A stretch of DNA of 64,000 bases from Litchfieldella qijiaojingensis (GCF_014651875.1 NZ_BMXS01000022.1:466-64465); one strand, 5' to 3'; counted from the first letter of the stretch, positions 24,513 to 32,632 are shown. A program made the numbers and translations. The notes: a model not told the origin generated them from the letters alone.

Positions 24513-27500
24513 TCACCACTTGCCATAGGTCCCCTCCTTGATCGCATCGTAGAGGTTGGCGGCAGTATGCTCTTCGCCCTCGTAGATCACCTTCTCGTCG
24601 CCCTTGAGTTCCAGGATCTCGCCATTTTCCAGTTCGAATACATAAATGGTGTTCTTGAGATCGTCCTCGCGCACCAGCACGCCCTGGAAGGCCTCGGGAT
24701 TGAAGCGGAAGGTGGTGCAGCCCTTGAGCCGGCTGTCGTAGGCCTTCTGGTAAAGGTCCTTGAACTGCTCGAAGGGAAACTCGGTGGGCACGTTGACCGT
24801 CTTGGAGATCGCCGAATCGACCCACTTCTGGGCTGCTGCCTGGATCGCCACATGCTGCTCCGGGGTCACCATGTCAGCGGTGACGAAGTAGTCCGGCAGG
24901 TCGCTCTCCACCGCATCGGCCGCCACGAAGTGGCGATAGGCCGCCAGCTCGAAGGACACCACCTCGACCTGAGCCTTGGTCTTCTTGCCCGCCTGGATGA
25001 CGTTACGGAAATAGCGATTCGAGAATGACGGTTCGATGCCATTGGAGGCATTGTTGCCCAGCGACAGGCTGATGGTGCCGGTGGGCGCGATCGACGAGTG
25101 ATGAGTGAAGCGCGCGCCGTGCTCGGCCAACGCCGCCACCAGTTCGGGCTCCACCTCGGCGATCTGCTGCATGTAGCGGCTGTAGCGGGTATGCAGGATA
25201 CGTCCGGGTACCTTGTCGCCGACCTCGTAGCCATCCTTCGCCAGTTCGGGGCACTCGCGCAGCATCCTGGGCGTGATCTCGAATTCCTCGGCGAGTACCG
25301 GGGCCATGCCCTTCTCACGCGACAGTTCGAGCGCCTGCTTCCAGCCTTCGATGGCCAGCACCTTGCTCACCTCGTCGGTAAAGGCCAACGATTCCTTCGA
25401 GCCATAGGGGATCTTGAGCATGGCCAGGGTCGAACCCAGCCCTAGGAAGCCCATGCCGTGGCGGCGCTTGGCTTCGAGCTCGCGGCGCTGACCAGGCAAC
25501 GGCAGGCCGCTGATCTCGACCACGTTGTCGAGCATGCGGGTGAAAATCGCCACCACCTTGCGATAGCGATCCCAATCAAAGCGCGGATTGTCGCTGAACG
25601 GCTCGATCACGAAGCGCGTCAGGTTCACTGAACCCAGCAGGCATGCGCCTTCCGGCGGTAACGGCTGTTCCCCGCATTGCCCGGTCACCAAGCCATTGAA
25701 AATGACGGAATTGTGATCGGCCTGCGTGGTATCGAAGACCGCCTCGCGGCCAACAGGCGTGATCGACACAATGCGGGCCATGAAGGGCTGCGTCTTGCGT
25801 AGCACTTTATCCTTGGCCCACAGGCGATACTTCTCGTTCTTGTAGTCGAGAAGAAAACCGATATCGTCCATGAAACGCCCACGCGACTCACCGTCAATGA
25901 TCAGCTCGAAGTCCGACTGGCACGCATACTGGCGACTGCCTCCCTTACCGTCGGGCAAGGTGCGCGAACCGGCCTTGCGCCGCTGATGAATACGGCAGAA
26001 CACACCGAAATTGGCCAACAACGTCTGCACGTCCTTGAGTAGGCTCTCCTGACTCGATGCCAGGCGAATCGAGCAACTTTGGCTCTTTCCTGAGACGTTG
26101 ACGGTTCCATCCGCCTGGAAAAGTCCGCGCAGATAGCCTTTCACGCATGCTTCACTGCCTCGCCACACTACCTCGGGCACCTTGAGCTTGGTATCGCGAG
26201 TGAAGCCGTAATGCTCGAGCAGACGCGCGAGGATGATGGAGCGAATGAAGACATGTTGCCGATCGGCCACGGTCACGGGGGCCACTGCATAGAGACGTCC
26301 GTTCCTGGAGGCACTGGCGATCAGTTCGTTGACATGCGCTGACACCAACTTGGCAAGGGGTCGGTCCTCTCCCCAGAAATTGACTACGACCGCCTCATGG
26401 CCGCTGCCGCGATGGGTAAAGTGACCATCCCCCGTGATCAGTCCAAGTAACGTACCGAGTCTTTCATCTCCTTGGTCGCCAAACTGCCCTTTGCCCGACT
26501 GCACCAACAAACGATCCCCCGGCTTCAGGTCCTTCAGCGCGATCTTGCCACGGTCGGTGTAGAAGTCATGCCATTCAGTGGCTTTGATTTCGTAGCCTTC
26601 CTGGGTCTGCACGCGGTAGACGTCAGCGGTCTTCGCCGTCATGAAGGCCGGCACCGCAGGGCGAGTTTCGACTCCTTTGTCGCCGGTCTCAAGCGCTCGC
26701 TTGTCCACGGTGACTTCGAGATGGCTGCCCCGGGCATAGAGTTCGCCGATGGGCACCTGCCCATACTGGGTATGCAATCGAGTATCTGCCGTGACACAGG
26801 GGTTGGTCGCCCGGATCTCCTCGCAGAACCAGTTGTTGTTCAGACGGTTCACCTGGTCGATCAACACGAAGCCCGGTTCGGCGTAGTCGTAGGTGGAACG
26901 CATGATGGTGTTCCACAACTCGCGCGCCTTGACGGTCTTGACTACGCGACAGGCCACACGGCCCTCATCATCGACGCTGTAGCCTTCCTCGATCACCGGC
27001 CAGTCGCGGTAGATGAGATCCTCGGCGCGCACGTCATCCTTCTCGCCGGGATGCAGAGGGAAGGCCAGCGACCAATCCTCGTCATTACGCACCGCTTCCA
27101 TGAATTCGTCGGTAATCAACAGACTGAGGTTGAACTGGCGCAAGCGACCGGGTTCGCGCTTGGCCTCGATGAACGCCTCGACGTCCGGGTGACCGACATC
27201 GAAGGTGGCCATCTGCGCACCGCGACGCCCACCGGCCGAGGCCACCGTGAAGCACATCTTGTCGTAGATATCCATGAACGCCAGCGGACCGTTGGTACCG
27301 GCGCCGGCACCGAACACGAAGGCGCCCTTGTGGCGCAGGGTGGAGAACTCGTAACCGATGCCACAGCCCGCCTTGAGCGTCATTCCGGCGTCCACCACCG
27401 AGCCCAGGATGTCCTGCATGGAGTCACGGATGGTACGCGACACCGTGCAATTGATCAGGCTCACCGACGGCTTGTAGTCGTCGGCTCCAGCGTTGGAGAG

Positions 27501-27770
27501 GATCCGCCCGGCCGGGATGGCGCCATTTTCCAGTGCCCAGCGGAACTTGGGCAGCCAGGCATCTGCCTGCTCGCCCTCGACCGCGGCCAGGGCCTGCGCC
27601 ACGCGCTCGAAGGTGGCGTGAAAATCCTTGTCCACCGGCCGCCCATGCCGGTCCTTAAGCCGGTACTTGGCATCCCAGATATCACGCGATGGCGCCTGCA
27701 CCGGAACCTCGTTGGATGTCTTGGCAGCCTTGGCGGAAGTGCTCATGTAAGCGGTCTCCGAAAGATCCAC
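24513..27770 (-). CDS. nrdJa: Class II ribonucleotide reductase catalytic subunit NrdJa, intein-containing
   Basis: The frame of 1085 codons encodes an adenosylcobalamin-dependent reductase interrupted by a 374-residue intein (residues 325-698). Joining the flanks restores the catalytic sequence ATNP-CGEQPLPPEGACLLGSVN and gives a protein of 711 residues, close to known NrdJa. Other features are DILGSVVDAGMTLKAGCGIG, GTNGPLAFMDIYDKMC and the barrel end APTGTISLSLGNNASNGIEP. It reduces ribonucleotides to deoxyribonucleotides without oxygen dependence. It is the first gene of an operon with nrdJb. Two NrdR boxes lie about 130-175 bases upstream. No cobalamin riboswitch was recognised. Confidence 0.93.
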   Translation of the reverse strand: MDLSETAYMSTSAKAAKTSNEVPVQAPSRDIWDAKYRLKDRHGRPVDKDFHATFERVAQALAAVEGEQADAWLPKFRWALENGAIPAGRILSNAGADDYKPSVSLINCTVSRTIRDSMQDILGSVVDAGMTLKAGCGIGYEFSTLRHKGAFVFGAGAGTNGPLAFMDIYDKMCFTVASAGGRRGAQMATFDVGHPDVEAFIEAKREPGRLRQFNLSLLITDEFMEAVRNDEDWSLAFPLHPGEKDDVRAEDLIYRDWPVIEEGYSVDDEGRVACRVVKTVKARELWNTIMRSTYDYAEPGFVLIDQVNRLNNNWFCEEIRATNPCVTADTRLHTQYGQVPIGELYARGSHLEVTVDKRALETGDKGVETRPAVPAFMTAKTADVYRVQTQEGYEIKATEWHDFYTDRGKIALKDLKPGDRLLVQSGKGQFGDQGDERLGTLLGLITGDGHFTHRGSGHEAVVVNFWGEDRPLAKLVSAHVNELIASASRNGRLYAVAPVTVADRQHVFIRSIILARLLEHYGFTRDTKLKVPEVVWRGSEACVKGYLRGLFQADGTVNVSGKSQSCSIRLASSQESLLKDVQTLLANFGVFCRIHQRRKAGSRTLPDGKGGSRQYACQSDFELIIDGESRGRFMDDIGFLLDYKNEKYRLWAKDKVLRKTQPFMARIVSITPVGREAVFDTTQADHNSVIFNGLVTGQCGEQPLPPEGACLLGSVNLTRFVIEPFSDNPRFDWDRYRKVVAIFTRMLDNVVEISGLPLPGQRRELEAKRRHGMGFLGLGSTLAMLKIPYGSKESLAFTDEVSKVLAIEGWKQALELSREKGMAPVLAEEFEITPRMLRECPELAKDGYEVGDKVPGRILHTRYSRYMQQIAEVEPELVAALAEHGARFTHHSSIAPTGTISLSLGNNASNGIEPSFSNRYFRNVIQAGKKTKAQVEVVSFELAAYRHFVAADAVESDLPDYFVTADMVTPEQHVAIQAAAQKWVDSAISKTVNVPTEFPFEQFKDLYQKAYDSRLKGCTTFRFNPEAFQGVLVREDDLKNTIYVFELENGEILELKGDEKVIYEGEEHTAANLYDAIKEGTYGKW
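25677..26798 (-). mobile_element. Intein with LAGLIDADG homing endonuclease inside nrdJa
   Basis: The insertion begins at Cys325 (ATNP-CVTADTRLH) and ends just before the Cys of CGEQPLPP. Block B contains ATEWH with the Thr and His at intein residues 74 and 77. Two LAGLIDADG-type helices appear as LLGLITGDGHF (about 117-127) and YLRGLFQADGTV (about 222-233). The end reads DHNSVIFNGLVTGQ, so the last two residues are Gly-Gln instead of the usual His-Asn. The +1 extein residue is Cys. The insertion point is the catalytic cysteine motif of the reductase, a known hot spot for inteins. Confidence 0.92.
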
Positions 27771-27897
27771 GGAATGTTCGGCAATCAGGGATTACGGCGC
27801 GTCAATGCCTCCTGGCTGAATGCTCCATCCTAGACATCATGACAGCGGCGCGCCCTGATATACGTCAAGCCTAGGTAAGTTTCGACATCGGACGCTT

Positions 27898-27944
27898 CTA
27901 CTATATATAGATTAATTATTGTCACACCACACAAGATATGCCAA
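27898..27944. promoter_or_regulatory. Pair of NrdR boxes upstream of nrdJa
   Basis: Box 1 (27898-27913) contains the perfect core CTATATATAG and matches the NrdR consensus ACACTATATATAGTGT at 12 of 16 bases. Box 2 (27929-27944, beginning ACACAAGATATG) is weaker. Their starts are 31 bases apart, three helical turns, the spacing expected for NrdR tetramers. They lie upstream of the nrdJa start at 27770. Confidence 0.65.
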
Positions 27945-28010
27945 AAATCGACTCAATAGCAGCAATCACTTTCGACACTGCCGATCTCTTGGCCGTGTCG
28001 TCCAGTTCGT

Positions 28011-29450
28011 CTACACCGTGCGCGAGAAGCGCTGCTGGCCGGGGGTCAGGTAGGCATCGAAGGCCATCGCCAGGTTGCGCATCATCAAACGGCCGGCGGG
28101 GAGCACCGTCAGGGTGTTGTCGCGCAGCTCGATCAGACCGTCAGTGCGGGGCTCAGTCAGCTTATCCAGGGCCTCGGCGAAGTAGTCGCGGAAGACGATG
28201 CCGTGACGCGCCTCGATGGTGGCGAAATCGATATGCCCGTGGCACATCAGTTCATTGATCACATCGCGACGCAGACGATCGTCGTCATTCAGGCGATAAC
28301 CGCGCATCACCGCTAACCGGCCGCTTTCCAGGCGTGCTTGGTACTCGGCAGTGTCCTTGACGTTCTGACTGTAGGTATCGCCGACCTTGCCAATGGCAGT
28401 GATGCCGAGGCCGATCAGGTCGCAGTCGGCATGGGTGGAATAGCCCTGGAAGTTGCGCTGCAAGGTGCCGTTATCGCGCGCCAGGCTGAGTTCGTCCTCG
28501 GGCAGTGCGAAGTGGTCCATACCGATGTAGACGTAACCGGCATCGGAAAGCCGTTTGATAGTCAGTTCCAGCAGTTCCAGCTTGCGCTCCGGCGGGGGCA
28601 TGTCCTCGCGGCGGATCAGCCGCTGGGCCTTGAACAGCTCCGGCAGGTGGGCATAGCTGTAGGCGGCGATGCGATCCGGGCGCAGCGAGATGATCTTGTC
28701 CAGGGTGGCATCGAAGCTAGCCACCGTCTGCAGCGGCAGGCCGTAGATCAGATCGACGCTGACCGAGTCGAAACCGGCCTCGCGGGCCGCCGCCACCAGC
28801 GCCACCACCTGCTCCTCGCTCTGCACGCGATTGACCGCGCGTTGCACGTCGGGGTCGAAATCCTGCACTCCGAAGCTCAGACGGTTGAAGCCCAGCTCAC
28901 GTAGTTCATGGATCTGTTCCGGCGTCACGGTGCGCGGATCGACCTCCAGCGAGAACTCGCGTTCTTCCGGCGGGGCAAAGTGAAAAGCCGTGTCCAGCGC
29001 GGCCATCAATTCACCTAGCTGGGCATTGCTCAGGTAGGTGGGCGTCCCTCCCCCCAGGTGCAACTGGGTCATGCGCCGCGTGTCGCCAAACAGCGCTCCC
29101 TGCACCTCGATCTCGCGCTTGAGCCAATCGAGATACTCGGCGGCGCGTTCGGTGTTGTGAGTGATGATCTTGTTGCAGGCGCAGTAGTAGCAGAGGCTCC
29201 GGCAGAACGGGATGTGCACGTAGACCGACAACGGTTTGGGATTCGCTGCTTGGTTGCTGCGTTCCGCGGCAGCGCGGTAGTCGTCCTCGGCGAAGGCCGC
29301 ATGGAACTGCGGCACAGTGGGATAGGACGTGTATCGGGGCCCCGGGCGGTCGTACTTCTCGACCAGAGGGCGATTGAACAGCAGATCGTATGACATGACG
29401 GAAACGGCCTCTTGAACGGAGAGCGGCTTATCCATGGGACGCCGCTGCAT
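28011..29450 (-). CDS. hemN: Oxygen-independent coproporphyrinogen III oxidase
   Basis: The 479-residue radical-SAM enzyme shows EKYDRPGPRYTSYPTVPQF, the cluster motif HIPFCRSLCYYCAC, LHLGGGTPTYLS and GVQDFDPDVQRAVNR. It converts coproporphyrinogen III to protoporphyrinogen IX under low oxygen in haem synthesis. The best start is uncertain: ATG 29450, 29435 and 29396 are all in frame, and the last gives an N-terminus closest to known HemN. An FNR-like site lies 87-100 bases upstream. Its orientation for hemN is possible but its spacing fits a rightward promoter better. Confidence 0.95.
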   Translation of the reverse strand: MQRRPMDKPLSVQEAVSVMSYDLLFNRPLVEKYDRPGPRYTSYPTVPQFHAAFAEDDYRAAAERSNQAANPKPLSVYVHIPFCRSLCYYCACNKIITHNTERAAEYLDWLKREIEVQGALFGDTRRMTQLHLGGGTPTYLSNAQLGELMAALDTAFHFAPPEEREFSLEVDPRTVTPEQIHELRELGFNRLSFGVQDFDPDVQRAVNRVQSEEQVVALVAAAREAGFDSVSVDLIYGLPLQTVASFDATLDKIISLRPDRIAAYSYAHLPELFKAQRLIRREDMPPPERKLELLELTIKRLSDAGYVYIGMDHFALPEDELSLARDNGTLQRNFQGYSTHADCDLIGLGITAIGKVGDTYSQNVKDTAEYQARLESGRLAVMRGYRLNDDDRLRRDVINELMCHGHIDFATIEARHGIVFRDYFAEALDKLTEPRTDGLIELRDNTLTVLPAGRLMMRNLAMAFDAYLTPGQQRFSRTV

Positions 29451-29536
29451 GTTCTCAGTATGCCAGTCGGGATCACGCCGGTCGGTACCCGTTAAGAGGT
29501 AATTGGCGGCGCCAAAGGGGTATCCATTCCCATCTC

Positions 29537-29550
29537 ATGATCCAGGTCAA
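29537..29550. promoter_or_regulatory. FNR/Anr-like site
   Basis: On the minus strand this is TTGACCTGGATCAT, eight of ten defined bases of TTGAT-N4-ATCAA. Rightwards, CATGAT (29573-29578) lies exactly 22 bases away and can serve as a -10, giving a class II FNR promoter starting near 29585. Leftwards it lies in the hemN upstream region, where FNR-type control is well known, but no good -10 has the right spacing. Confidence 0.5.
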
Positions 29551-29584
29551 TTTTGGCAACCGGAACCATTAGCATGATGGCTCC

Positions 29585-29707
29585 CAAGCAGCCTAGCCGC
29601 TCGAAAGAATCGATCATGGAGCAGGAAGGCGAACAGGAGGGTGAAGTCTCGGCCTGACCCACACTCCCGGTCTCCGCCACATGCAGCGGGGACCGGGAGA
29701 TTTTTTT
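29585..29707 (+). ncRNA. Candidate FNR/Anr-dependent small RNA
   Basis: A transcript of about 123 nt would run from the predicted start near 29585 to the terminator at 29707. Upstream of the hairpin it holds purine-rich single-stranded sequence (GGAGCAGGAAGGCGAACAGG). The only frame is a 27-codon one from ATG 29574, just before the predicted start, so it would not be translated from this transcript. The terminator has no other gene to serve on this strand. Anaerobically induced sRNAs such as FnrS and PhrS provide precedent. Expression is not demonstrated. Confidence 0.35.
29664..29707 (+). terminator. Strong rho-independent terminator with no annotated upstream gene
   Basis: CTCCCGGTCTCCGC (29664-29677) pairs with GCGGGGACCGGGAG around a short loop, with one mismatch, and is followed by seven T residues (29701-29707). 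It points rightwards, although hemN on the other strand is the only nearby gene to its left. Confidence 0.85.
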
Positions 29708-29732
29708 GACAGGTAGCATTAATATCCACATA

Positions 29733-29891
29733 GGAAACGCTGAAGAAATCGACGAGCGGCATCAAGCACAAGGCGCCCGGAGCACAGGAACCGGAGCCTA
29801 GGGGGTATAGGTGAGGATTCCGACCGGGCTGGCGCACCAGCACCGCGCAACGCAGTGATTGGGTCGCGCAGGCATTTATTCAGTGTTTCCC
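29733..29891. repeat. Intergenic imperfect palindrome element (copy C, 159 bp)
   Basis: The left end GGAAACGCTGAAGAAAT is an inverted counterpart of the right end ATTTATTCAGTGTTTCC. The first 40 bases are nearly the same as fragment D at 19977, and the right end matches copy B at 45999. It lies between the terminator at 29707 and the DUF454 gene. Confidence 0.7.
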
Positions 29892-29935
29892 ATAGGTTAT
29901 ATCTAATAGGATGTTCAGCCCGTTCCGAGGTTGCC

Positions 29936-30319
29936 ATGAGAATGCTTTCGAATGTGGCCTATCGTAGCCTCGCCTATGGGTGCATCGCCCTGGGTGCCGC
30001 GGGACTCGTGCTGCCACTGGTGCCGACCACCCCCTTCCTGCTGATCGCCGCCTGGGCAGCTCCCAAGGGTTCACCGCGCTTGGCTCACTGGCTACGGGAG
30101 CACCCGCGTTTCGGTCCGGTGCTGCATGCCTGGCGACACGGGCGCGCCGTTCCACGCCGCGCCAAATGGCTAGCCGCCTTGCTGCTGGCCACGAGTTGGG
30201 GGATGCTGTGGCTGATCGGCTCACCGTTACCAGTCCTGGCCCTTACCGGCGGGTTGTTCCTGCTGGTGGGCGGTTTCGTGTTGACTCGCCCCGATGCCGG
30301 TCCGCGCGCCCCATCCTGA
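29936..30319 (+). CDS. DUF454 (YbaN-family) inner-membrane protein
   Basis: The 127-residue protein has the DUF454 pattern: LAYGCIALGAAGLVLPLVPT then TPFLLIAAWAAPKGSPRLAHW and a closing pair of hydrophobic helices. The family has no known activity; members are often next to haem or iron genes. A GAGG site lies five bases before ATG 29936. nsrR starts 24 bases after its stop, so the two probably share a transcript. Confidence 0.85.
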   Translation: MRMLSNVAYRSLAYGCIALGAAGLVLPLVPTTPFLLIAAWAAPKGSPRLAHWLREHPRFGPVLHAWRHGRAVPRRAKWLAALLLATSWGMLWLIGSPLPVLALTGGLFLLVGGFVLTRPDAGPRAPS

Positions 30320-30343
30320 ATATCGAAAAAGAGCCTGTTTTCC

Positions 30344-30799
30344 ATGCACATCACACGCTATACCGACTACTCGCTGCGCGTGCTGATCTTCGTCGCCCTC
30401 AAGGGAGAACAGCGCTCGACCATTACCGAGATCGCCGAACGCTTCCATATCTCTCGCAACCACCTCATGAAGGTGGTCCACGAACTCAGCCAGAAGGGTT
30501 ATCTCACTGCCATCCGCGGCAAGCACGGAGGCCTGCTGCTGAACCGCCCAGCCGAAGAGATCTGCCTCGGCACCCTGGTACGCGACACCGAACGCGACCT
30601 GGAACTGGTGGAATGCTTCGGCGATCGCAACCAATGCGTGATCACACCGGCCTGCCAGCTCAAGTCGGTCCTCGGCGAAGCACTGGAAGCCTTCTTCGGC
30701 GTGCTCGACCGCTACACTCTCGCTGATATTCTGGGCCCCCACTCCCCGGAACTGATCCGGCTACTGCAATTGGATGCCGCTACTTCTGCCTCTCGCTAG
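30344..30799 (+). CDS. nsrR: Rrf2-family nitric-oxide-sensing repressor NsrR
   Basis: The 151-residue protein matches NsrR across its length: MHITRYTDYSLRVLIFVALK, SRNHLMKVVHELSQKGYLTA, IRGKHGGLLL and NQCVITPACQLK. Cys91, Cys98 and Cys104 are placed to bind the NO-sensitive iron-sulphur cluster, close to positions 91, 96 and 102 of E. coli NsrR. It represses NO detoxification genes until the cluster is nitrosylated. A matching operator stands before hmp at 7193 in this window. A terminator for the opposite strand follows. Confidence 0.93.
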   Translation: MHITRYTDYSLRVLIFVALKGEQRSTITEIAERFHISRNHLMKVVHELSQKGYLTAIRGKHGGLLLNRPAEEICLGTLVRDTERDLELVECFGDRNQCVITPACQLKSVLGEALEAFFGVLDRYTLADILGPHSPELIRLLQLDAATSASR

Positions 30800-30878
30800 C
30801 GGCAATGGTGCCAGACAGTCACTTCACTGCCATTCAGGTATTAGCCGTTGGATTTACCTTACCTTTCACGCAAATATC

Positions 30879-30897
30879 AAAAAGCCCCGCACGGGGC
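30879..30897 (-). terminator. Terminator of the periplasmic NTF2-like gene
   Basis: On the minus strand CCCCGTGCGGGGC is followed by a run of five T residues. It lies 41 bases past the stop of the leftward gene at 30938. Confidence 0.75.
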
Positions 30898-30937
30898 GGG
30901 GCAACGACTTCAGGACGTTCTCGTATAAGGTTTCGCG

Positions 30938-31489
30938 CTAGCTCGCGGGATGAAACGGGAAGGAAGAGTGGTGAAGATCGATGCGCAGATTTCCATCCTC
31001 ATCCTTGAAATAGCCAAGGGTATATTCCGCCTCCGTTTCCTCACCGGTATTGGCATCGGTGAAGTAATAATGCCCCATTGCGAGTGCGGAATCCTCGTCA
31101 ATGATGATGCCGGCATTATCGAATCTTACGTGACTCCACGGCTGAATGGCGAAGCCATGATCCTCGGGAACGATCCCAGTCACGAAGTAGGATACGGCCT
31201 CATCCTCCGACAAACGGAATGGCTCTTCCGATGCCTTGGTGGGCTTGAACAACACGATTCCTTCATCATAACCGTAGAGATCATCGACGGTTTCTTCTGC
31301 CAGTGCCTTATAGTCCCCATGAGAGGTATATGCCTCGCCGATAGCGACGATGGCATCCCCCCAGGCTTCCTGGGCCTTGATGACATCCTCTGTGGTAATC
31401 TCCCTGTCTTCCTCGGCATTCGCCAGGCCCGCGCCAGAAAAGAGAAGTGCGGTCATTGCCAGAGCAGGAAGCAGATTTTTCACCTTCAT
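30938..31489 (-). CDS. Periplasmic NTF2/SnoaL-like protein of unknown function
   Basis: The 183-residue protein has a signal peptide (MKVKNLLPALAMTALLFSGA, cleavage after ANA). Its body resembles a family of NTF2-like proteins often labelled phosphoribosyl-AMP cyclohydrolase by transfer: AWGDAIVAIGEAYTSHGDY, GIVLFKPTKASEEPFR, SYFVTGIVPEDHGFAI and NLRIDLHHSSFPF. No HisI zinc-site cysteines are visible, so I would not keep that name. ATG 31489 has GAGG eight bases upstream; the frame is open 27 codons earlier. It is monocistronic with its own terminator. Confidence 0.75.
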   Translation of the reverse strand: MKVKNLLPALAMTALLFSGAGLANAEEDREITTEDVIKAQEAWGDAIVAIGEAYTSHGDYKALAEETVDDLYGYDEGIVLFKPTKASEEPFRLSEDEAVSYFVTGIVPEDHGFAIQPWSHVRFDNAGIIIDEDSALAMGHYYFTDANTGEETEAEYTLGYFKDEDGNLRIDLHHSSFPFHPAS

Positions 31490-31662
31490 CTTTTTTACCT
31501 CGTCTTGATCAAGACAAATCAGGGGATTTTTCATCGGGAATTCGAATGGCGATGAAGTCCCGATAACCATCCGATGCTTGCGACGAGGATTAGTTCATTC
31601 GAATTTAGCGTTGTGCGTCACTCTGCCGCACCTCTCGCGGAAAAATCAGGAACCTAGGAAGG

Positions 31663-31691
31663 AAAAGGGCCCGCGATTTCTCGCGGGCCCT
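31663..31691 (-). terminator. Rho-independent terminator (GGGCCCGCGA hairpin)
   Basis: AGGGCCCGCGA-TTTC-TCGCGGGCCCT is a perfect 11-bp stem, and on the minus strand it runs into TTTT. It serves the leftward hypothetical gene at 31753. The same stem sequence recurs downstream of the tRNA gene at 35193. Confidence 0.8.
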
Positions 31692-31752
31692 CGATGTCTG
31701 ACGCCGATAAATAAGATCTGTTTCAGCGCCTCGCAATCAGACAAACCAGCAC

Positions 31753-32091
31753 CTAGCCGGCAGCCGCCTCCGCCCGGAAGTACTCCCGTGCATGGTGATA
31801 CAGAATCCCGGCATACCCGTTGCGCTGCATGATCTTGAGGATCTTCGCGGGGTTGCCGTCATCAAGAGCCTTATGCAATTTCGCCCGCTGCTCGGCATCG
31901 AGGGCTTCATACCAGTAGTACGGCTCGCCTTGCGCGTCGCCATCCTCGGCCCTGCGCACCAGGTCCATTTCTATGCGACCGCCATGTCGATACAGGATAT
32001 CGTAGCCCTCCTGCAGGTGTGCCGTCGGCACATCGCACGGCTTTTCAAGGACTTCCAGCACGTTGTAATAGTAATAGCTCAGCGGTTGCAT
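31753..32091 (-). CDS. Hypothetical protein, 112 residues
   Basis: I do not recognise this protein. It starts MQPLSYYYYNVLEVLEKPCD, is soluble and acidic, and has repeated short helical segments (LDAEQRAKLHKALDDG, AKILKIMQRNGYAG). ATG 32091 has a very strong GGAGGAG ribosome site, while an earlier in-frame ATG at 32145 does not. It has its own terminator at 31663 and lies at the border of the accessory patch containing the attC site and toxin-antitoxin genes. Confidence 0.7.
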   Translation of the reverse strand: MQPLSYYYYNVLEVLEKPCDVPTAHLQEGYDILYRHGGRIEMDLVRRAEDGDAQGEPYYWYEALDAEQRAKLHKALDDGNPAKILKIMQRNGYAGILYHHAREYFRAEAAAG

Positions 32092-32632
32092 ATGGCTCCT
32101 CCAGCGGTATGCCGTTGCCCATCCTTCGCTCTGTGGTTGCTCCATTTCCCCATGTTGCCTGAGACATGGCGGCTAGCTCAATTGAAAAGATGTACATCAT
32201 CCAAGCCCGTACCATGCATTGAACTGGCTCCGGCCGCACAGGAACGAACCGATGCCACGCCACTCGACCTGCCCCGCTCCCAGTCACGCCTCGGCTGGCC
32301 CGAGGATACCGGGTGGTGAGCCAGGGGCAAGGGCCTATGCGACCAGGGAAGCGGTAGATCAAAATGACTGGTGCAGGTCAGCTACCGGCTACGTCCTGCC
32401 ACAGAAGCAAGAACGAAGCCCCCTGTTGGAGCTGCTTTAGCTGCGATGGGAGTCGGGGATGACTATTTATGTGGCAGGTTATCTCAGGAGATGCAAAAGG
32501 AGACGCAAGCTAATTAAGAAGACCCTGGTAGGCGACAGTCGGGCAAAAGCGGACCTTCAGCGTAAGCTGTTAGGCGGCACCTGTCTCATTCTCATCGGGA
32601 TTGAAAGCCAGACGGCTTGGCTGACACCACCC
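32092..32632. other. Gene-free stretch with REP-like sequence and half attC motif
   Basis: About 540 bases hold no convincing gene. A REP-like palindrome lies at 32426-32450. GCCTAAC on the minus strand (32569-32575) is a perfect attC left core placed 58 bases after the stop of the cassette-type gene at 32633. Its right partner is not recognisable, so the attC may be decayed. Confidence 0.5.
32426..32450. repeat. REP-like palindrome (degenerate)
   Basis: TTGGAGCTGCTTTAGCTGCG, followed by ATGGG, resembles the Pseudomonas-type REP with core GGAGCGGCTTTAGCCGCGA. A better copy lies at 33893 in the opposite orientation. Confidence 0.55.

Larger units (their letters stand above)
29451..29935. other. 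Intergenic region with FNR-like site, candidate sRNA and repeat element
   Basis: This gap of 485 bases between hemN and the DUF454 gene has no normal-size gene. It contains the FNR-like site at 29537, a candidate small transcript ending in a strong terminator at 29707, and palindromic repeat copy C at 29733-29891. Confidence 0.6.

Noticed and set aside
23712-27770. NrdJa/NrdJb split as a frameshift
   Set aside because: A 54-base spacer, separate start and known split NrdJab organisation in Pseudomonas show that it is the normal arrangement.
27771-28010. Cobalamin riboswitch before the B12-dependent reductase
   Set aside because: No B12-box-like sequence or suitable fold was seen in the 240-base gap; the NrdR boxes explain the regulation better.
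32505-32575. Complete second attC site ending the 79-residue gene's cassette
   Set aside because: Only the GCCTAAC core is convincing. No matching right core and no paired arms could be found, so it is reported only as a half site.
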